From Paludibacter sp. (GTDB lineage Bacteria; Bacteroidota; Bacteroidia; Bacteroidales; Paludibacteraceae), in contig JAAFGX010000010.1 in the NCBI GenBank assembly GCA_010365115.1, forward strand, positions 1-64,000: 64,000 nucleotides of DNA. The letters are read 5' to 3'. The notes beneath the pieces were generated by a model. The model ran no database searches and was not told the DNA's origin. It saw only the letters and a list, made by a program, of their open reading frames with translations. This document shows positions 54,352 to 63,329 of this stretch, in pieces. How positions within the stretch are numbered: the first letter of the stretch is position 1; each line of letters begins with the position of its first letter. The position numbers and the translations under genes were made by a program.

Positions 54352-55395
54352 ATGGAGTTTACTGCTCAACAAATTGCTGATTTTTTACAAGGAGAAATAC
54401 AAGGTGATCCCTCGGTAAAAGTAGGTGACTTTTCGAAAATAGAAGAAGGGAAACCGGGTACGTTGAGTTTTTTATCAAATCCAAAGTACAGCCAATATAT
54501 TTATGAAAGTCAGGCAAGTATAGTGCTTGTAAACAAAAGCTTTCAACCCGAAAAAGAAATTCAGGCAACGTTGATTCTTGTGGATGATGCCTATCAATCA
54601 TTGGCATTATTAATGTCGTTGGTGGATCAAGCCAAACCTAAAAAAACAGGAATTTCACCGCTTTCATTCGTTTCACCTTCTGCCAAAATTGGTCATAATT
54701 CTTACATTGCTCCTTTTGTATACATTGGCGAAAATGTTAAAATTGGTGATGATTGTTCATTGAACTCACATTGCAGCATTGCAGAAGGTGTTCAAATAGG
54801 TAAAAATGTAACTTTATTTCCCGGAGTTACCATATATAATGCTTGTGTGATTGGCAATAATTGCACATTGCATTCTGGTTCGGTAATTGGGTCGGATGGT
54901 TTTGGTTTTGCACCCACTGAAGATGGTTCGTTCAAAAAAATTCCTCAAATGGGGAATGTGATTTTGGAAGAAAATGTGGAAATTGGTGCAAATTCAATTG
55001 TTGACAGAGCCACTTTGGGGAGTACGATTATACGCAAAGGAGTAAAAATAGACAATCTGGTACAAATAGCACACAATGTAGAAGTGGGCGAAAACACTGT
55101 AATTGCTGCCCAAACAGGGGTTTCAGGATCAACAAAACTTGGCAGACAATGTATTTTGGCTGGTCAGGTTGGTATTGCTGGACACCTTCAAATTGCAGAT
55201 GGCACAATATTTGGCGCACAATCTGGCGTTCCGAATTCTGTAAAAATTCCTAACCAAACGTTACAGGGTTATCCTGCTGTTCCGATAATGACTTTTCACA
55301 AAGCAGCCATAGTCCATAAAAATCTTCCTGATCTTCAGAAACTTATTTATGCTATGCAGAAAAGAATTGAAGAATTAGAAAAGAAGATGAAATAA
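54352..55395 (+). CDS. lpxD: UDP-3-O-acylglucosamine N-acyltransferase
   Basis: Third step of lipid A synthesis: adds the N-linked hydroxyacyl chain from ACP. The N-terminal uridine-binding domain ([18 protein letters not shown]) is followed by left-handed beta-helix hexapeptides ([22 protein letters not shown] and following) with the catalytic His in the [12 protein letters not shown] segment. A C-terminal helix completes it. 347 aa. First gene of lpxD - lpxC/fabZ - lpxA. Confidence 0.95.
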   Translation: MEFTAQQIADFLQGEIQGDPSVKVGDFSKIEEGKPGTLSFLSNPKYSQYIYESQASIVLVNKSFQPEKEIQATLILVDDAYQSLALLMSLVDQAKPKKTGISPLSFVSPSAKIGHNSYIAPFVYIGENVKIGDDCSLNSHCSIAEGVQIGKNVTLFPGVTIYNACVIGNNCTLHSGSVIGSDGFGFAPTEDGSFKKIPQMGNVILEENVEIGANSIVDRATLGSTIIRKGVKIDNLVQIAHNVEVGENTVIAAQTGVSGSTKLGRQCILAGQVGIAGHLQIADGTIFGAQSGVPNSVKIPNQTLQGYPAVPIMTFHKAAIVHKNLPDLQKLIYAMQKRIEELEKKMK

Positions 55396-55476
55396 ATATC
55401 AATTCCTATTTATCAATAATTAATTCAAAAACAAATTACAAGTATTTATCTACTTGCAACTTGCAACTGAAAAAGC

Positions 55477-56859
55477 ATGTCAAATCAAAACACAATTAAA
55501 CAAGCCTTTACACTTTCAGGAAAAGGTTTGCACTCCGGTTTAGAAATTAATCTTACGTTCCTACCGGCTCCCGAGAATCATGGCATCAAAATCAAACGTG
55601 TTGATTTAGCCGAACAACCTGAAATGGATGCTGTAGCCGAATACGTTGCAGAAACTACCCGTGGTACCGTTCTGAAAAAAGGTGAAATGCAAGTAAGCAC
55701 AGTAGAACACGCCCTGTCGGCGTTGTATGCATTAGGCATTGACAATTGTATGCTCGAGGTGGATGCACCGGAGTTTCCAATATTGGATGGCAGTGCAAAA
55801 TACTATGTTGAGCAGATTCAACTGGCTGGCATTGAAGAGCAAAAAGCTGAAAAAGACTATTATATTGTACGAAAGAAAATAGAATACTGCATTCCTGAAA
55901 CTGGTGCGAAAATTACTATTTTACCCGATGATATTTTCAGCGTGGATGTACATATCGGGTTTGATTCACCAATTTTAAATAATCAATTTGCAAGCTTATC
56001 GTCGTTGGATAATTACACAACTGAAATTGCTTCCGCACGTACTTTCGTTTTTGTACACGAAATTGAATACTTGGCAAAATTGAATCTGATAAAAGGAGGT
56101 GATTTAAAAAATGCCATCGTTATTTATGATAAACCAATATCACAAACGGACTATGATAAATTAGCTGACTTGATGGATCAGCCGCATCAGGATGCTACAA
56201 GATTGGGTTATCTGAATGGCGGCGTAAAATTTCCAAACGAACCTGCACGACACAAATTGCTCGATGTTATTGGCGATCTTTCTTTGATTGGAAAACCGAT
56301 AAAAGGGAAAGTGATTGCAACCTTTCCAGGACATAAAATAAACACTGATATCGCCAAACAAATTCGCAAGGAATTGAAGAAACAGGAAGTTCAAGCTCCT
56401 GTTTACGACGATACCATTCCGCCAGTTTTGGATGTAGCTGCTATTCGTAAGTTATTACCGCATCGCTGGCCATTTCTAATGGTTGACAAAATCATTCAGA
56501 TGCGTGAAAAAGTAATTGTCGGAGTAAAAAACGTAACGGTAAACGAAACATTTTTCATGGGACATTTTCCCGACGAGCCTGTAATGCCAGGCGTTCTACT
56601 TGTTGAAGCTATGGCGCAAACAGGTGGATTATTGGTGTTAAACTCAGTAGATGAACCCGAGCGTTATTCAACCTATTTTTTAAAAATAGACAATGTAAAA
56701 TTCCGTCAGAAAGTGGTTCCCGGCGATACGGTGATATTCCATTTGGAAATGACTGAACCCATGCGTCGTGGATGTGCCATAATGAAAGGAACTGCATTTG
56801 TAGGTGGAAAAATAGTAACAGAAGCCGAATTTATGGCTCAAATAGTAAAGAATAAATAG
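55477..56859 (+). CDS. lpxC/fabZ: Bifunctional LpxC deacetylase / FabZ dehydratase
   Basis: Fusion of the zinc deacetylase LpxC (residues about 1-290) and the beta-hydroxyacyl-ACP dehydratase FabZ (about 310-460). LpxC: VSTVEHALSALYA with a zinc His, and PARHKLLDVIGDLSLIG with the other zinc ligands (His, Asp). FabZ: LLPHRWPFLMVDKI and GHFPDEPVMPGVLLVEAMAQ with the catalytic His and Glu. The fusion is standard in Bacteroidetes. 460 aa; it couples lipid A and fatty acid synthesis. Confidence 0.96.
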   Translation: MSNQNTIKQAFTLSGKGLHSGLEINLTFLPAPENHGIKIKRVDLAEQPEMDAVAEYVAETTRGTVLKKGEMQVSTVEHALSALYALGIDNCMLEVDAPEFPILDGSAKYYVEQIQLAGIEEQKAEKDYYIVRKKIEYCIPETGAKITILPDDIFSVDVHIGFDSPILNNQFASLSSLDNYTTEIASARTFVFVHEIEYLAKLNLIKGGDLKNAIVIYDKPISQTDYDKLADLMDQPHQDATRLGYLNGGVKFPNEPARHKLLDVIGDLSLIGKPIKGKVIATFPGHKINTDIAKQIRKELKKQEVQAPVYDDTIPPVLDVAAIRKLLPHRWPFLMVDKIIQMREKVIVGVKNVTVNETFFMGHFPDEPVMPGVLLVEAMAQTGGLLVLNSVDEPERYSTYFLKIDNVKFRQKVVPGDTVIFHLEMTEPMRRGCAIMKGTAFVGGKIVTEAEFMAQIVKNK

Positions 56860-56905
56860 TTGGTAGTTTATAGTTGGTAGTAGGTAGTATGTAGTTGGTA
56901 ATGCT
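56857..56905. repeat. TAGTTGGTAGTAGGTAG microrepeat
   Basis: Tandem TAG(T)TGGTAG and TAGTAGGTAG units starting at the lpxC/fabZ stop codon; complement of the block at 36877. Confidence 0.6.
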
Positions 56906-56911
56906 AATAGT

Positions 56912-57008
56912 TAATGCGCATAACGCATAACACAGAATGCATAACACTAAACACCAAACACTAAACACTAAACGCGAAACGCGAAAAACAGAAAACAGAA
57001 CACAGAAC
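56912..57008. repeat. AACACTAAAC/GCATAAC microrepeat upstream of lpxA
   Basis: GCATAAC(GCATAAC) units, then ACACTAA/ACACCAA units, then ACGCGAA and ACAGAA units. It fills the gap to lpxA. The complement (GTGTTCAGT, TTTTGC) occurs at 23641-23722. Confidence 0.7.
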
Positions 57009-57022
57009 ATTTAATAATTATT

Positions 57023-57802
57023 ATGAAACAACCTTTAGCTTATATCCATCCCGATGCGAAGATTGCACCTACAGTTGTAATCGAGCCTTTTGTAACCATT
57101 GATAAAAATGTGGTTATTGGCGATGGATCTCAAATAGGATCGAACGTTACCATTTTAGAAGGTGTGCGAATTGGAAAAAATTGCAAAATATTCCCCGGCG
57201 CTGTCATTGGAGCTATTCCACAGGATTTGAAATTTCAAGGCGAAGATTCGTTAGTGATTATTGGAGATAACACCACCATCCGTGAATATGTTACTATAAA
57301 CAGAGGTACTTCAGCAAAAGGAAAAACAGTTGTGGGCAACAATTGTTTACTAATGGCGTATTGCCATGTTGCACATGATTGTGTTGTTGGAAACAATGTA
57401 ATCATGTCAAATGCTACACAACTAGCAGGCGAAGTGGTTATTGATGATTTTGCCATTTTGAGTGCAGGAATTTTGGTGCATCAATTTACACATATTGGTT
57501 CGCATGTGATGATTCAGGGTGGATCAAAAATCAACAAAGATGTTCCACCGTTTATTACTGCAGGTCGCGATCCAATTTCATATGCCGGAATCAACTCTAT
57601 CGGATTGCGTCGCAGAGGTTATACTAACGAACAAATACGTGACATACAAGACGTGTATCGTTATCTTTACCAATCGGGAATGAATACGACTCATGCCATC
57701 GAAAGAATTCAAGCTGAATTGCCAGCCACCAAAGAGCGTGACGAGATTTTACTTTTTATTAAAAACTCACCACGCGGAATTATTAAAGGATATTTTGAGT
57801 AG
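57023..57802 (+). CDS. lpxA: UDP-N-acetylglucosamine O-acyltransferase
   Basis: First step of lipid A synthesis. The left-handed beta-helix hexapeptide domain (YIHPDAKIAPTVVIEPFVTID through repeats) carries the catalytic His in MAYCHVAHDCVVGNN and the substrate loop IREYVTINRGT. A C-terminal helical domain follows (YRYLYQSGMNTTHAIERI). 259 aa. A MITE-like repeat fills the gap to glnS. Confidence 0.95.
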   Translation: MKQPLAYIHPDAKIAPTVVIEPFVTIDKNVVIGDGSQIGSNVTILEGVRIGKNCKIFPGAVIGAIPQDLKFQGEDSLVIIGDNTTIREYVTINRGTSAKGKTVVGNNCLLMAYCHVAHDCVVGNNVIMSNATQLAGEVVIDDFAILSAGILVHQFTHIGSHVMIQGGSKINKDVPPFITAGRDPISYAGINSIGLRRRGYTNEQIRDIQDVYRYLYQSGMNTTHAIERIQAELPATKERDEILLFIKNSPRGIIKGYFE

Positions 57803-57807
57803 GAAAC

Positions 57808-57932
57808 AAAAGCCCCCTAAATCCCCCGTTGGGGGGACTTTTAAATTGAAGTGTATTTTTATTCTAAAATATTTCACAAAACAATGGAAACTATCTTTAA
57901 GTCCCCTATCGGGGGATTTAGGGGCTTTTAAA
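57808..57932. mobile_element. MITE-like inverted-repeat element between lpxA and glnS
   Basis: Inverted arms of about 35 bp: AAAAGCCCCCTAAATCCCCC with a GGGGGACTTTTAA tail on the left, and the mirrored GGGGGATTTAGGGGCTTTT on the right, enclosing about 50 bp of AT-rich sequence. No ORF inside. A solo arm of the same family is at 63296-63328. It starts 6 bp past the lpxA stop and ends 10 bp before the glnS start. Confidence 0.65.
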
Positions 57933-57942
57933 ATAGATTTTT

Positions 57943-59634
57943 ATGGAAAATATAATTGATGAAACACCAAAGAAAAGCTTGAATTTTATAGAAGCTTTTG
58001 TAGAGCAAGACCTAAAAGAAGGTAAAAATGATGGTCGAATTCAAACCCGTTTTCCACCGGAACCGAATGGATATTTGCACATTGGTCACGCCAAAGCAAT
58101 ATGTCTTGATTTTGGCATTGCTAAAAATTACAATGGAATTTGTAACCTTCGTTTCGATGATACCAATCCGGTAAAGGAAGATGTAGAATATGTAGATTCA
58201 ATTCAGGAGGATATTCAATGGCTCGGTTACCAATGGTCAAATGTATATTATGCTTCAGATTATTTTCAACAACTTTGGGATTTAACCATTGAACTGATTA
58301 AAAAAGGCAAAGCTTATATTGATGAGCAATCTGCCGAAACCATTGCCAAACAAAAAGGCACACCCACCGTTCCGGGAACCGAAAGTCCATATCGCAACCG
58401 TCCGATTGAAGAAAATTTGGAATTGTTCGAAAAAATGAATACTGGTGAAGTTCCCGAAGGAGCTATGGTACTTCGTGCAAAAATTGATATGGCATCGTCT
58501 AACATGCATTTCCGCGATCCGTTAATGTACCGTATTATCAATTCACATCCGCATCACCGCACCGGTTCGAAGTGGAAAGCTTATCCAATGTACGATTATG
58601 CACACGGTCAATCAGATTATTTCGAAGGCGTGACGCATTCACTTTGTACCTTAGAATTTGAAGTGCATCGTCCACTTTACGATTGGTTTATCGATCAGTT
58701 TAAAAATTCCGATTATCGTCCGCGACAAATAGAGTTCAACCGTTTGAACCTTACAAACACTGTGATGAGCAAACGTAAAATGCTCCAATTGGTACAAGAA
58801 GGTTTGGTTAGCGGTTGGGATGATCCTCGCATGCCTACAATTTGTGGCTTGCGCCGCAGAGGTTATTCGCCCGATGCCATTCATAATTTTATTGATAAAA
58901 TTGGCTATACGAAATTCGAAGCACAAAACGATATAGGCTTATTGGAACATTCAGTACGTGAGAGCTTAAACAAAACAGCAATTCGTGTAAATGCTGTTAT
59001 TCATCCAATAAAACTCATTATAACCAATTATCCAGAGGGGAAAGTGGAGATGATGGAAACAATCAATAATCCTGAAGATGAATCGGCAGGAACTCGCGAA
59101 ATAGCATTTTCACGGGAATTGTATGTGGAACGTGATGATTTTATGGAAGAAGCACCTAAAAAGTATTTCCGCATGACACCAGGTCAGGAAGTTCGTTTGA
59201 AAAGTGCATATATTGTAAAATGTACCGGTTGCAAAAAAGACGCTGATGATAATATTGAAGAGATTTACGCTGAATACGATTCTGAAACCAAAAGCGGAAT
59301 GCCAGAATCGAACCGAAAAGTAAAAGGGACACTTCACTGGGTTTCTGCATCAAGTTGCCTGGATGCCGAGGTTCGTATTTACGACCGATTATTTAGTGTT
59401 GAAAATCCTTCGGCAGATGAGCGTGATTTCCGTGATTTACTGAACCCTGAATCGTTAAAAGTGCTAACCAATTGTAAAGTAGAAGCTTCTTTGAAAAGTG
59501 CTCAACCGTTGGATCATTTCCAATTCCAACGCATTGGATATTTTAATGTTGATCCTAATTCTACGCCTGAGAAATTGGTATTTAACCGTACCGTTTCGTT
59601 GAAAGACAGTTGGGCAAAAGAACAGGGAAGATAA
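57943..59634 (+). CDS. glnS: Glutaminyl-tRNA synthetase
   Basis: Class I synthetase charging tRNA-Gln. The HIGH motif is PPEPNGYLHIGHAKAI and the KMSKS equivalent is VMSKRKM. The catalytic Rossmann domain and the C-terminal anticodon-binding beta-barrels follow. 563 aa. Its presence implies direct glutaminylation in this organism. It begins 10 bp after the MITE-like element, so the element holds or interrupts its leader. It is followed by a strong terminator. Confidence 0.96.
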   Translation: MENIIDETPKKSLNFIEAFVEQDLKEGKNDGRIQTRFPPEPNGYLHIGHAKAICLDFGIAKNYNGICNLRFDDTNPVKEDVEYVDSIQEDIQWLGYQWSNVYYASDYFQQLWDLTIELIKKGKAYIDEQSAETIAKQKGTPTVPGTESPYRNRPIEENLELFEKMNTGEVPEGAMVLRAKIDMASSNMHFRDPLMYRIINSHPHHRTGSKWKAYPMYDYAHGQSDYFEGVTHSLCTLEFEVHRPLYDWFIDQFKNSDYRPRQIEFNRLNLTNTVMSKRKMLQLVQEGLVSGWDDPRMPTICGLRRRGYSPDAIHNFIDKIGYTKFEAQNDIGLLEHSVRESLNKTAIRVNAVIHPIKLIITNYPEGKVEMMETINNPEDESAGTREIAFSRELYVERDDFMEEAPKKYFRMTPGQEVRLKSAYIVKCTGCKKDADDNIEEIYAEYDSETKSGMPESNRKVKGTLHWVSASSCLDAEVRIYDRLFSVENPSADERDFRDLLNPESLKVLTNCKVEASLKSAQPLDHFQFQRIGYFNVDPNSTPEKLVFNRTVSLKDSWAKEQGR

Positions 59635-59660
59635 CTTTTACATAAACTAACATTGAATAT

Positions 59661-59693
59661 AAAAACCGCTGCATAATCATGCAGCGGTTTTTT
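59661..59693 (+). terminator. Terminator of glnS
   Basis: AAAACCGCTGCAT pairs with ATGCAGCGGTTTT over an AATC loop and runs into a T-run, 27 bp past the stop. Confidence 0.85.
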
Positions 59694-59767
59694 TGTTGTC
59701 ACATATTCTTAATACTAATTACACAAAAGCATAATTATTTCGGAACAGGATTGTAATAGCCACCCTC

Positions 59768-59775
59768 TACTTTTG
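59768..59775 (+). promoter_or_regulatory. -7 box for the 59829 lipoprotein gene
   Basis: TACTTTTG, 53 bp upstream of ATG 59829. Confidence 0.55.
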
Positions 59776-59828
59776 CATTATAATTTTTTGAAAAGAAAAA
59801 ACAAATTATAAACAAAAGAAAAAAAACA

Positions 59829-61223
59829 ATGAAAAAGATTTTTATTAATTATGCAGTAGCTTTAGTAAGTGCAACGATTGTATTGACATCGTGTGATCCA
59901 AAGGAGGTAGTAACTCCAGATCCTATTCCAACTTCAAAAAAAGTGATTATCAAAACAGACATTACCGGAACACGTAACTTGGTAAAAGATTCAACTTATG
60001 TTCTTCAGGGACAAATAAATGTTTCGGGCGTTATCAATATTGCTGCGGGAACAGTAATAAAAGGCGACAAATTGACAAAAGGTTGTTTGATTGTTGTTCC
60101 GGGCGGAAAAATAAATGCAGTAGGAACTGCAGCAGAACCAATCGTATTTACTTCGAATATGGAACCGGGATTGCGTGCAGCTGGTGACTGGGGTGGTTTG
60201 GTGTTAGTTGGTAAAGCTCCTGTGAATCAATCGACCGCAGTGGTTGAAGGATTATCGAGAGAAGTGGCTTATGGTACAACTGCAATACCAACCCGCGATG
60301 CAGCCGACAATTCAGGGAAATTACAATATGTTCGTATCGAATTCGCAGGTATTCCATTGCAACCAGATAAAGAAATCAATGGTTTAACTATGTGTGCTGT
60401 TGGTTCAAGTACAATGATCGACCACATTCAGGTTTCATATTGCGGAGATGATTCTTTCGAATGGTTTGGTGGTACGGTAAATGCAAAATATCTGATTGCT
60501 TACCTTGGATTGGACGATGAGTTTGATACTGATTATGGTTTTACAGGAAAAGTGCAATTTGCATTAGGTGTACGTAACCCAAGAGTTGCCGATGTATCCA
60601 CTTCAAACGGATTTGAATCGGACAATGATGGATCGGGCTCAACAGCTACACCACAGACTGCACCGGTTTTCTCAAATGTAACTTTAATCGGACCTTTCAA
60701 AACAACTACTACAAGCAATGTTAATGCAATGTTTGGTGCAGGAATGCATATCCGCCGCAACAGTTCGCTTTCAGTTTTCAACTCAGTATTTGCAGGATGG
60801 AATACCGGTTTATTGCTTGACGCAACCTCAACTTATGCCAATGCCACTTCGGGAAGTTTAGCTATTCAAAACTGCGCATTAGTTGGAAACAAATTGAAAT
60901 CGGTTAATGGTGCAGGATCTGTTACTGAACAACAAGCATTGGATTTCTTCAATACAACAAGTTTCAGCAACCAGATTATTGCTGATAATGTAACTGCAAA
61001 AATTGCGAATTCGTTTTTTGACGCATCCAAAGTAGGAATCCTAGCTAATCCGACTTCATTTATACCAGAAGCCGGATCAGCATTATTGTCGGGTGCAGCA
61101 TTTGCACACACAAAATTGACAAATTCATTCTTTACACCTACAACCTATATCGGAGCAGTTGGATCAACCGACTGGACAAAAGAAAGCTGGACAAATTTTG
61201 ATCCACAAAATACTGTTTATTAA
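59829..61223 (+). CDS. Predicted surface lipoprotein with right-handed beta-helix
   Basis: Lipobox VLTSC (IVLTSCDPKEVVTPD), followed by a Pro-rich linker. The body has repeated short strands and Gly turns (VLQGQINVSGVINIAAGTVIKG, GGKINAVGTAAEPIVFTSN, GGTVNAKYLIAYLGLDDEFD) typical of right-handed parallel beta-helix (pectate-lyase-like) folds. 464 aa. Function unknown; widespread as single-copy genes in Bacteroidetes. It has its own promoter and terminator. Confidence 0.7.
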   Translation: MKKIFINYAVALVSATIVLTSCDPKEVVTPDPIPTSKKVIIKTDITGTRNLVKDSTYVLQGQINVSGVINIAAGTVIKGDKLTKGCLIVVPGGKINAVGTAAEPIVFTSNMEPGLRAAGDWGGLVLVGKAPVNQSTAVVEGLSREVAYGTTAIPTRDAADNSGKLQYVRIEFAGIPLQPDKEINGLTMCAVGSSTMIDHIQVSYCGDDSFEWFGGTVNAKYLIAYLGLDDEFDTDYGFTGKVQFALGVRNPRVADVSTSNGFESDNDGSGSTATPQTAPVFSNVTLIGPFKTTTTSNVNAMFGAGMHIRRNSSLSVFNSVFAGWNTGLLLDATSTYANATSGSLAIQNCALVGNKLKSVNGAGSVTEQQALDFFNTTSFSNQIIADNVTAKIANSFFDASKVGILANPTSFIPEAGSALLSGAAFAHTKLTNSFFTPTTYIGAVGSTDWTKESWTNFDPQNTVY

Positions 61224-61254
61224 TCTTTCAAGTTTCATGTAAAATCAGGAGCGG

Positions 61255-61285
61255 GAGAAGTTACGGTGACGTAACTTCTCTTTTT
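61255..61285 (+). terminator. Terminator of the beta-helix lipoprotein gene
   Basis: A perfect 11-bp stem GAGAAGTTACG/CGTAACTTCTC with a GTGA tetraloop and five T residues. Confidence 0.9.
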
Positions 61286-61350
61286 CTAATTAAGACTTGT
61301 AACACATATTAAATTTATCGTTACCGATACCAAAATCATAGGTTTTATGG

Positions 61351-61358
61351 TATTTTTG
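61351..61358 (+). promoter_or_regulatory. -7 box for the MORN-repeat gene
   Basis: TATTTTTG, directly before the first ATG (61361). It favours the ATG at 61388 as start, since the TSS would be at about 61365. Confidence 0.5.
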
Positions 61359-61387
61359 TAATGTCAACACACCTTAAAAAAAAGATT

Positions 61388-61861
61388 ATGCGCAAAATAA
61401 TTGTTTCCATTCTGCTTTTGCTGACTGTTCATATTTCCTTATCAGCACAGACAAGTTCTATTGTACAAAGCGACGGATTATTTTTTACCGATGCCACTCA
61501 AACTAAACTGTACACTGGCGAATATAAAGAGTATTTCGATAATGCATCTTTAAAATTAGAAATGAACATAAAAGATGGAAAGCCCGAAGGTGCTTACATT
61601 GTTTATTTCGCTAATGGTAAACCCAACGAAGTTCGCGCTTACCGCAACGGTGAATTTCACGGTGTGTGGCGTACTTATAACGAAGCCGGAATGTTGATTG
61701 CCGAAGCAATATATCGTCAGAATAAAAAAAATGGCTCATGGCATGTATGGGACGATTCGGGCATTATGCGCTATGAAATGCAATACAATGAGGGTAAAAA
61801 ATCTGGAACCTGGTACATGTGGGATGAAAAAGGAAAATTGATTTCGGAGAAAAAGTATTAG
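61388..61861 (+). CDS. Secreted MORN-repeat (YwqK-like) protein
   Basis: Signal peptide (IIVSILLLLTVHISLSAQ) and three to four MORN-type repeats (LYTGEYKEYFDN, GKPEGAYIVYFANGKP, GEFHGVWRTYNEAG, KNGSWHVWDDSG, KSGTWYMWDEKGKL). 157 aa from ATG 61388. Related proteins are annotated as the antitoxin of YwqK systems, but no toxin gene is adjacent and here it is exported, so a periplasmic or envelope role is more likely. Confidence 0.7.
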   Translation: MRKIIVSILLLLTVHISLSAQTSSIVQSDGLFFTDATQTKLYTGEYKEYFDNASLKLEMNIKDGKPEGAYIVYFANGKPNEVRAYRNGEFHGVWRTYNEAGMLIAEAIYRQNKKNGSWHVWDDSGIMRYEMQYNEGKKSGTWYMWDEKGKLISEKKY

Positions 61862-62027
61862 AAACAACGACGTGTAAATACTTAAAAATTGACTTTTAGC
61901 TCAAATATCACAGCTTTGAATTATTTCATATCAATGTATATTGTTTGTAACTTGCTTGTAACAACTTAATAGTTACTTTGCAGTATAATAAAAAAACAAG
62001 ATTACAAACTCAAAAAAACATATAGTT

Positions 62028-62378
62028 ATGAAAAAGCTAATATTATTATCCATTGTTTCTTTACTTTTCGTATCCTTACAACTTTCGGCGGAACCAAATC
62101 CAAATCCAACTCCTGCTCCAGCAGCTATAGTACAAGAACAGAATTTTATAGTAAAAGGAATGGTACTTGACAAACTAACACAAGAAACCCTTGCAGGCGC
62201 AGTGATTACCGCAAACGGACAAAAAGTGTATACCGATTTAGATGGCAATTTTGAAATATCAAATCTATGTGGTGATAAATGTCAATTGAAAATCAGCATG
62301 ATTTCCTACAATGATCAAACGTTGGAAGTTGACACTAACAAAGCTAATAATTTACATATCAGACTACAACAACGATAA
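62028..62378 (+). CDS. Small secreted carboxypeptidase-regulatory-like protein
   Basis: Signal peptide (LILLSIVSLLFVSLQLSA), a Pro/Asn linker (PNPNPTPAPAA), then one carboxypeptidase-regulatory-like beta-sandwich domain (VKGMVLDKLTQETLAGAVITANGQKVYTDLDGNFEI). 116 aa. Such domains are mostly the N-terminal part of SusC-like receptors; here the domain stands alone. Function unknown. A strong terminator follows. Confidence 0.75.
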   Translation: MKKLILLSIVSLLFVSLQLSAEPNPNPTPAPAAIVQEQNFIVKGMVLDKLTQETLAGAVITANGQKVYTDLDGNFEISNLCGDKCQLKISMISYNDQTLEVDTNKANNLHIRLQQR

Positions 62379-62399
62379 TAAAAATTACATACATATTAC

Positions 62400-62434
62400 A
62401 GAGACAAATCTTTAAATAGGTTTGTCTCTTTTTT
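62400..62434 (+). terminator. Terminator of the carboxypeptidase-regulatory-like gene
   Basis: GAGACAAA/TTTGTCTC with a 12-nt loop and a T-run. Confidence 0.75.
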
Positions 62435-62605
62435 ATTTTAGGAAAACCTGCTGGAATATAACATATTTGTAATACCAATAACATGTGAGCGTAACCTCGA
62501 TTTCGTTACTTTGTAAAGGATTTATTTCGATGAAATATAATTTTGAATGAAATCTCAAATTTGAAAATCAATTTTTATTCACAATTTGTTACCGTAAATT
62601 TGCTT

Positions 62606-63292
62606 ATGAGCCCCTATCGAATATTAGTAGTTGATGATGAAGAAGATTTGTGTGAGATACTACAATTTAACCTCGAGAATGAAGGGTATAATGTAGATGT
62701 TGCCTATTCGGCTGAAGAAGCATTAAAGAAAGATCTTACTCAATATAGTTTATTATTATTGGATGTAATGATGGGAGCTATGTCCGGTTTTAAAATGGCC
62801 CGAATCATTCGCGACAATCCCAAAACAGCTTTTACTCCAATTGTTTTTCTAACGGCAAAAACCAGCGAAAATGATCGGTTAACAGGATTTGCCATTGGAG
62901 CCGATGATTATATTTCCAAACCGTTTTCCATCCGTGAAGTTATAGCTCGAATTCATGCGGTTATTCGAAGAGTAGAAGCATTGAAGGTGAAAAGCATTAT
63001 TGAGAATATTTCATATGAAAATCTGGAAATGAATATAGTAAATAAAAAAGTTTTGCTTGAAAACAATGAAGTTTCGTTGACAAAAAAGGAATTTGAATTA
63101 TTGAAACTTTTTCTTGAGAACAGAAATCGGGTATTTTCGCGAGAAGAAATTCTAGCTCGTGTTTGGTCGGATGAAGATGGTGTGCTCAACAGAACCATTG
63201 ATGTTAACATTACCCGATTGCGCAAGAAAATAGGACATTATGAGCAAAATATCGTAACTCGGCTTGGATACGGTTATTGTTTTGAGGAATAA
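62606..63292 (+). CDS. OmpR/PhoB-family response regulator
   Basis: DNA-binding response regulator. The receiver domain has the acidic pair Asp10/Asp11 (LVVDDEEDL), phospho-acceptor Asp53 (LLLLDVMMG), and the switch Thr and Lys in FLTAKTS and DYISKPFS. The winged-helix effector domain (residues about 130-228) has LTKKEFELLKLFLENRNRVFSREEI and RTIDVNITRLRKKIG. 228 aa from ATG 62606, the first in-frame ATG. No histidine kinase gene is adjacent in this window. A GCCCCC-type repeat follows the stop. Confidence 0.92.
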   Translation: MSPYRILVVDDEEDLCEILQFNLENEGYNVDVAYSAEEALKKDLTQYSLLLLDVMMGAMSGFKMARIIRDNPKTAFTPIVFLTAKTSENDRLTGFAIGADDYISKPFSIREVIARIHAVIRRVEALKVKSIIENISYENLEMNIVNKKVLLENNEVSLTKKEFELLKLFLENRNRVFSREEILARVWSDEDGVLNRTIDVNITRLRKKIGHYEQNIVTRLGYGYCFEE

Positions 63293-63295
63293 CTG

Positions 63296-63328
63296 AAACC
63301 CCCAAATCCCCCCGAATGGGGACTTTAA
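63296..63328. repeat. Solo CCCCCAAATCCCCCC repeat upstream of the patatin gene
   Basis: AAACCCCCAAATCCCCCCGAATGGGGACTTTAAT matches one arm of the inverted-repeat element at 57808. It ends directly before the patatin ATG at 63330. Confidence 0.65.
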
Positions 63329-63329
63329 T

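Noticed and set aside
61388-61861. Toxin-antitoxin system at the MORN-repeat gene
   Set aside because: The protein has a signal peptide and no toxin gene adjoins it; the antitoxin label of homologs is not enough.
62595-62602. TAAATTTG as promoter of the response regulator
   Set aside because: Only 3 bp before the ATG, so transcription would start inside the gene; likely chance in AT-rich DNA.
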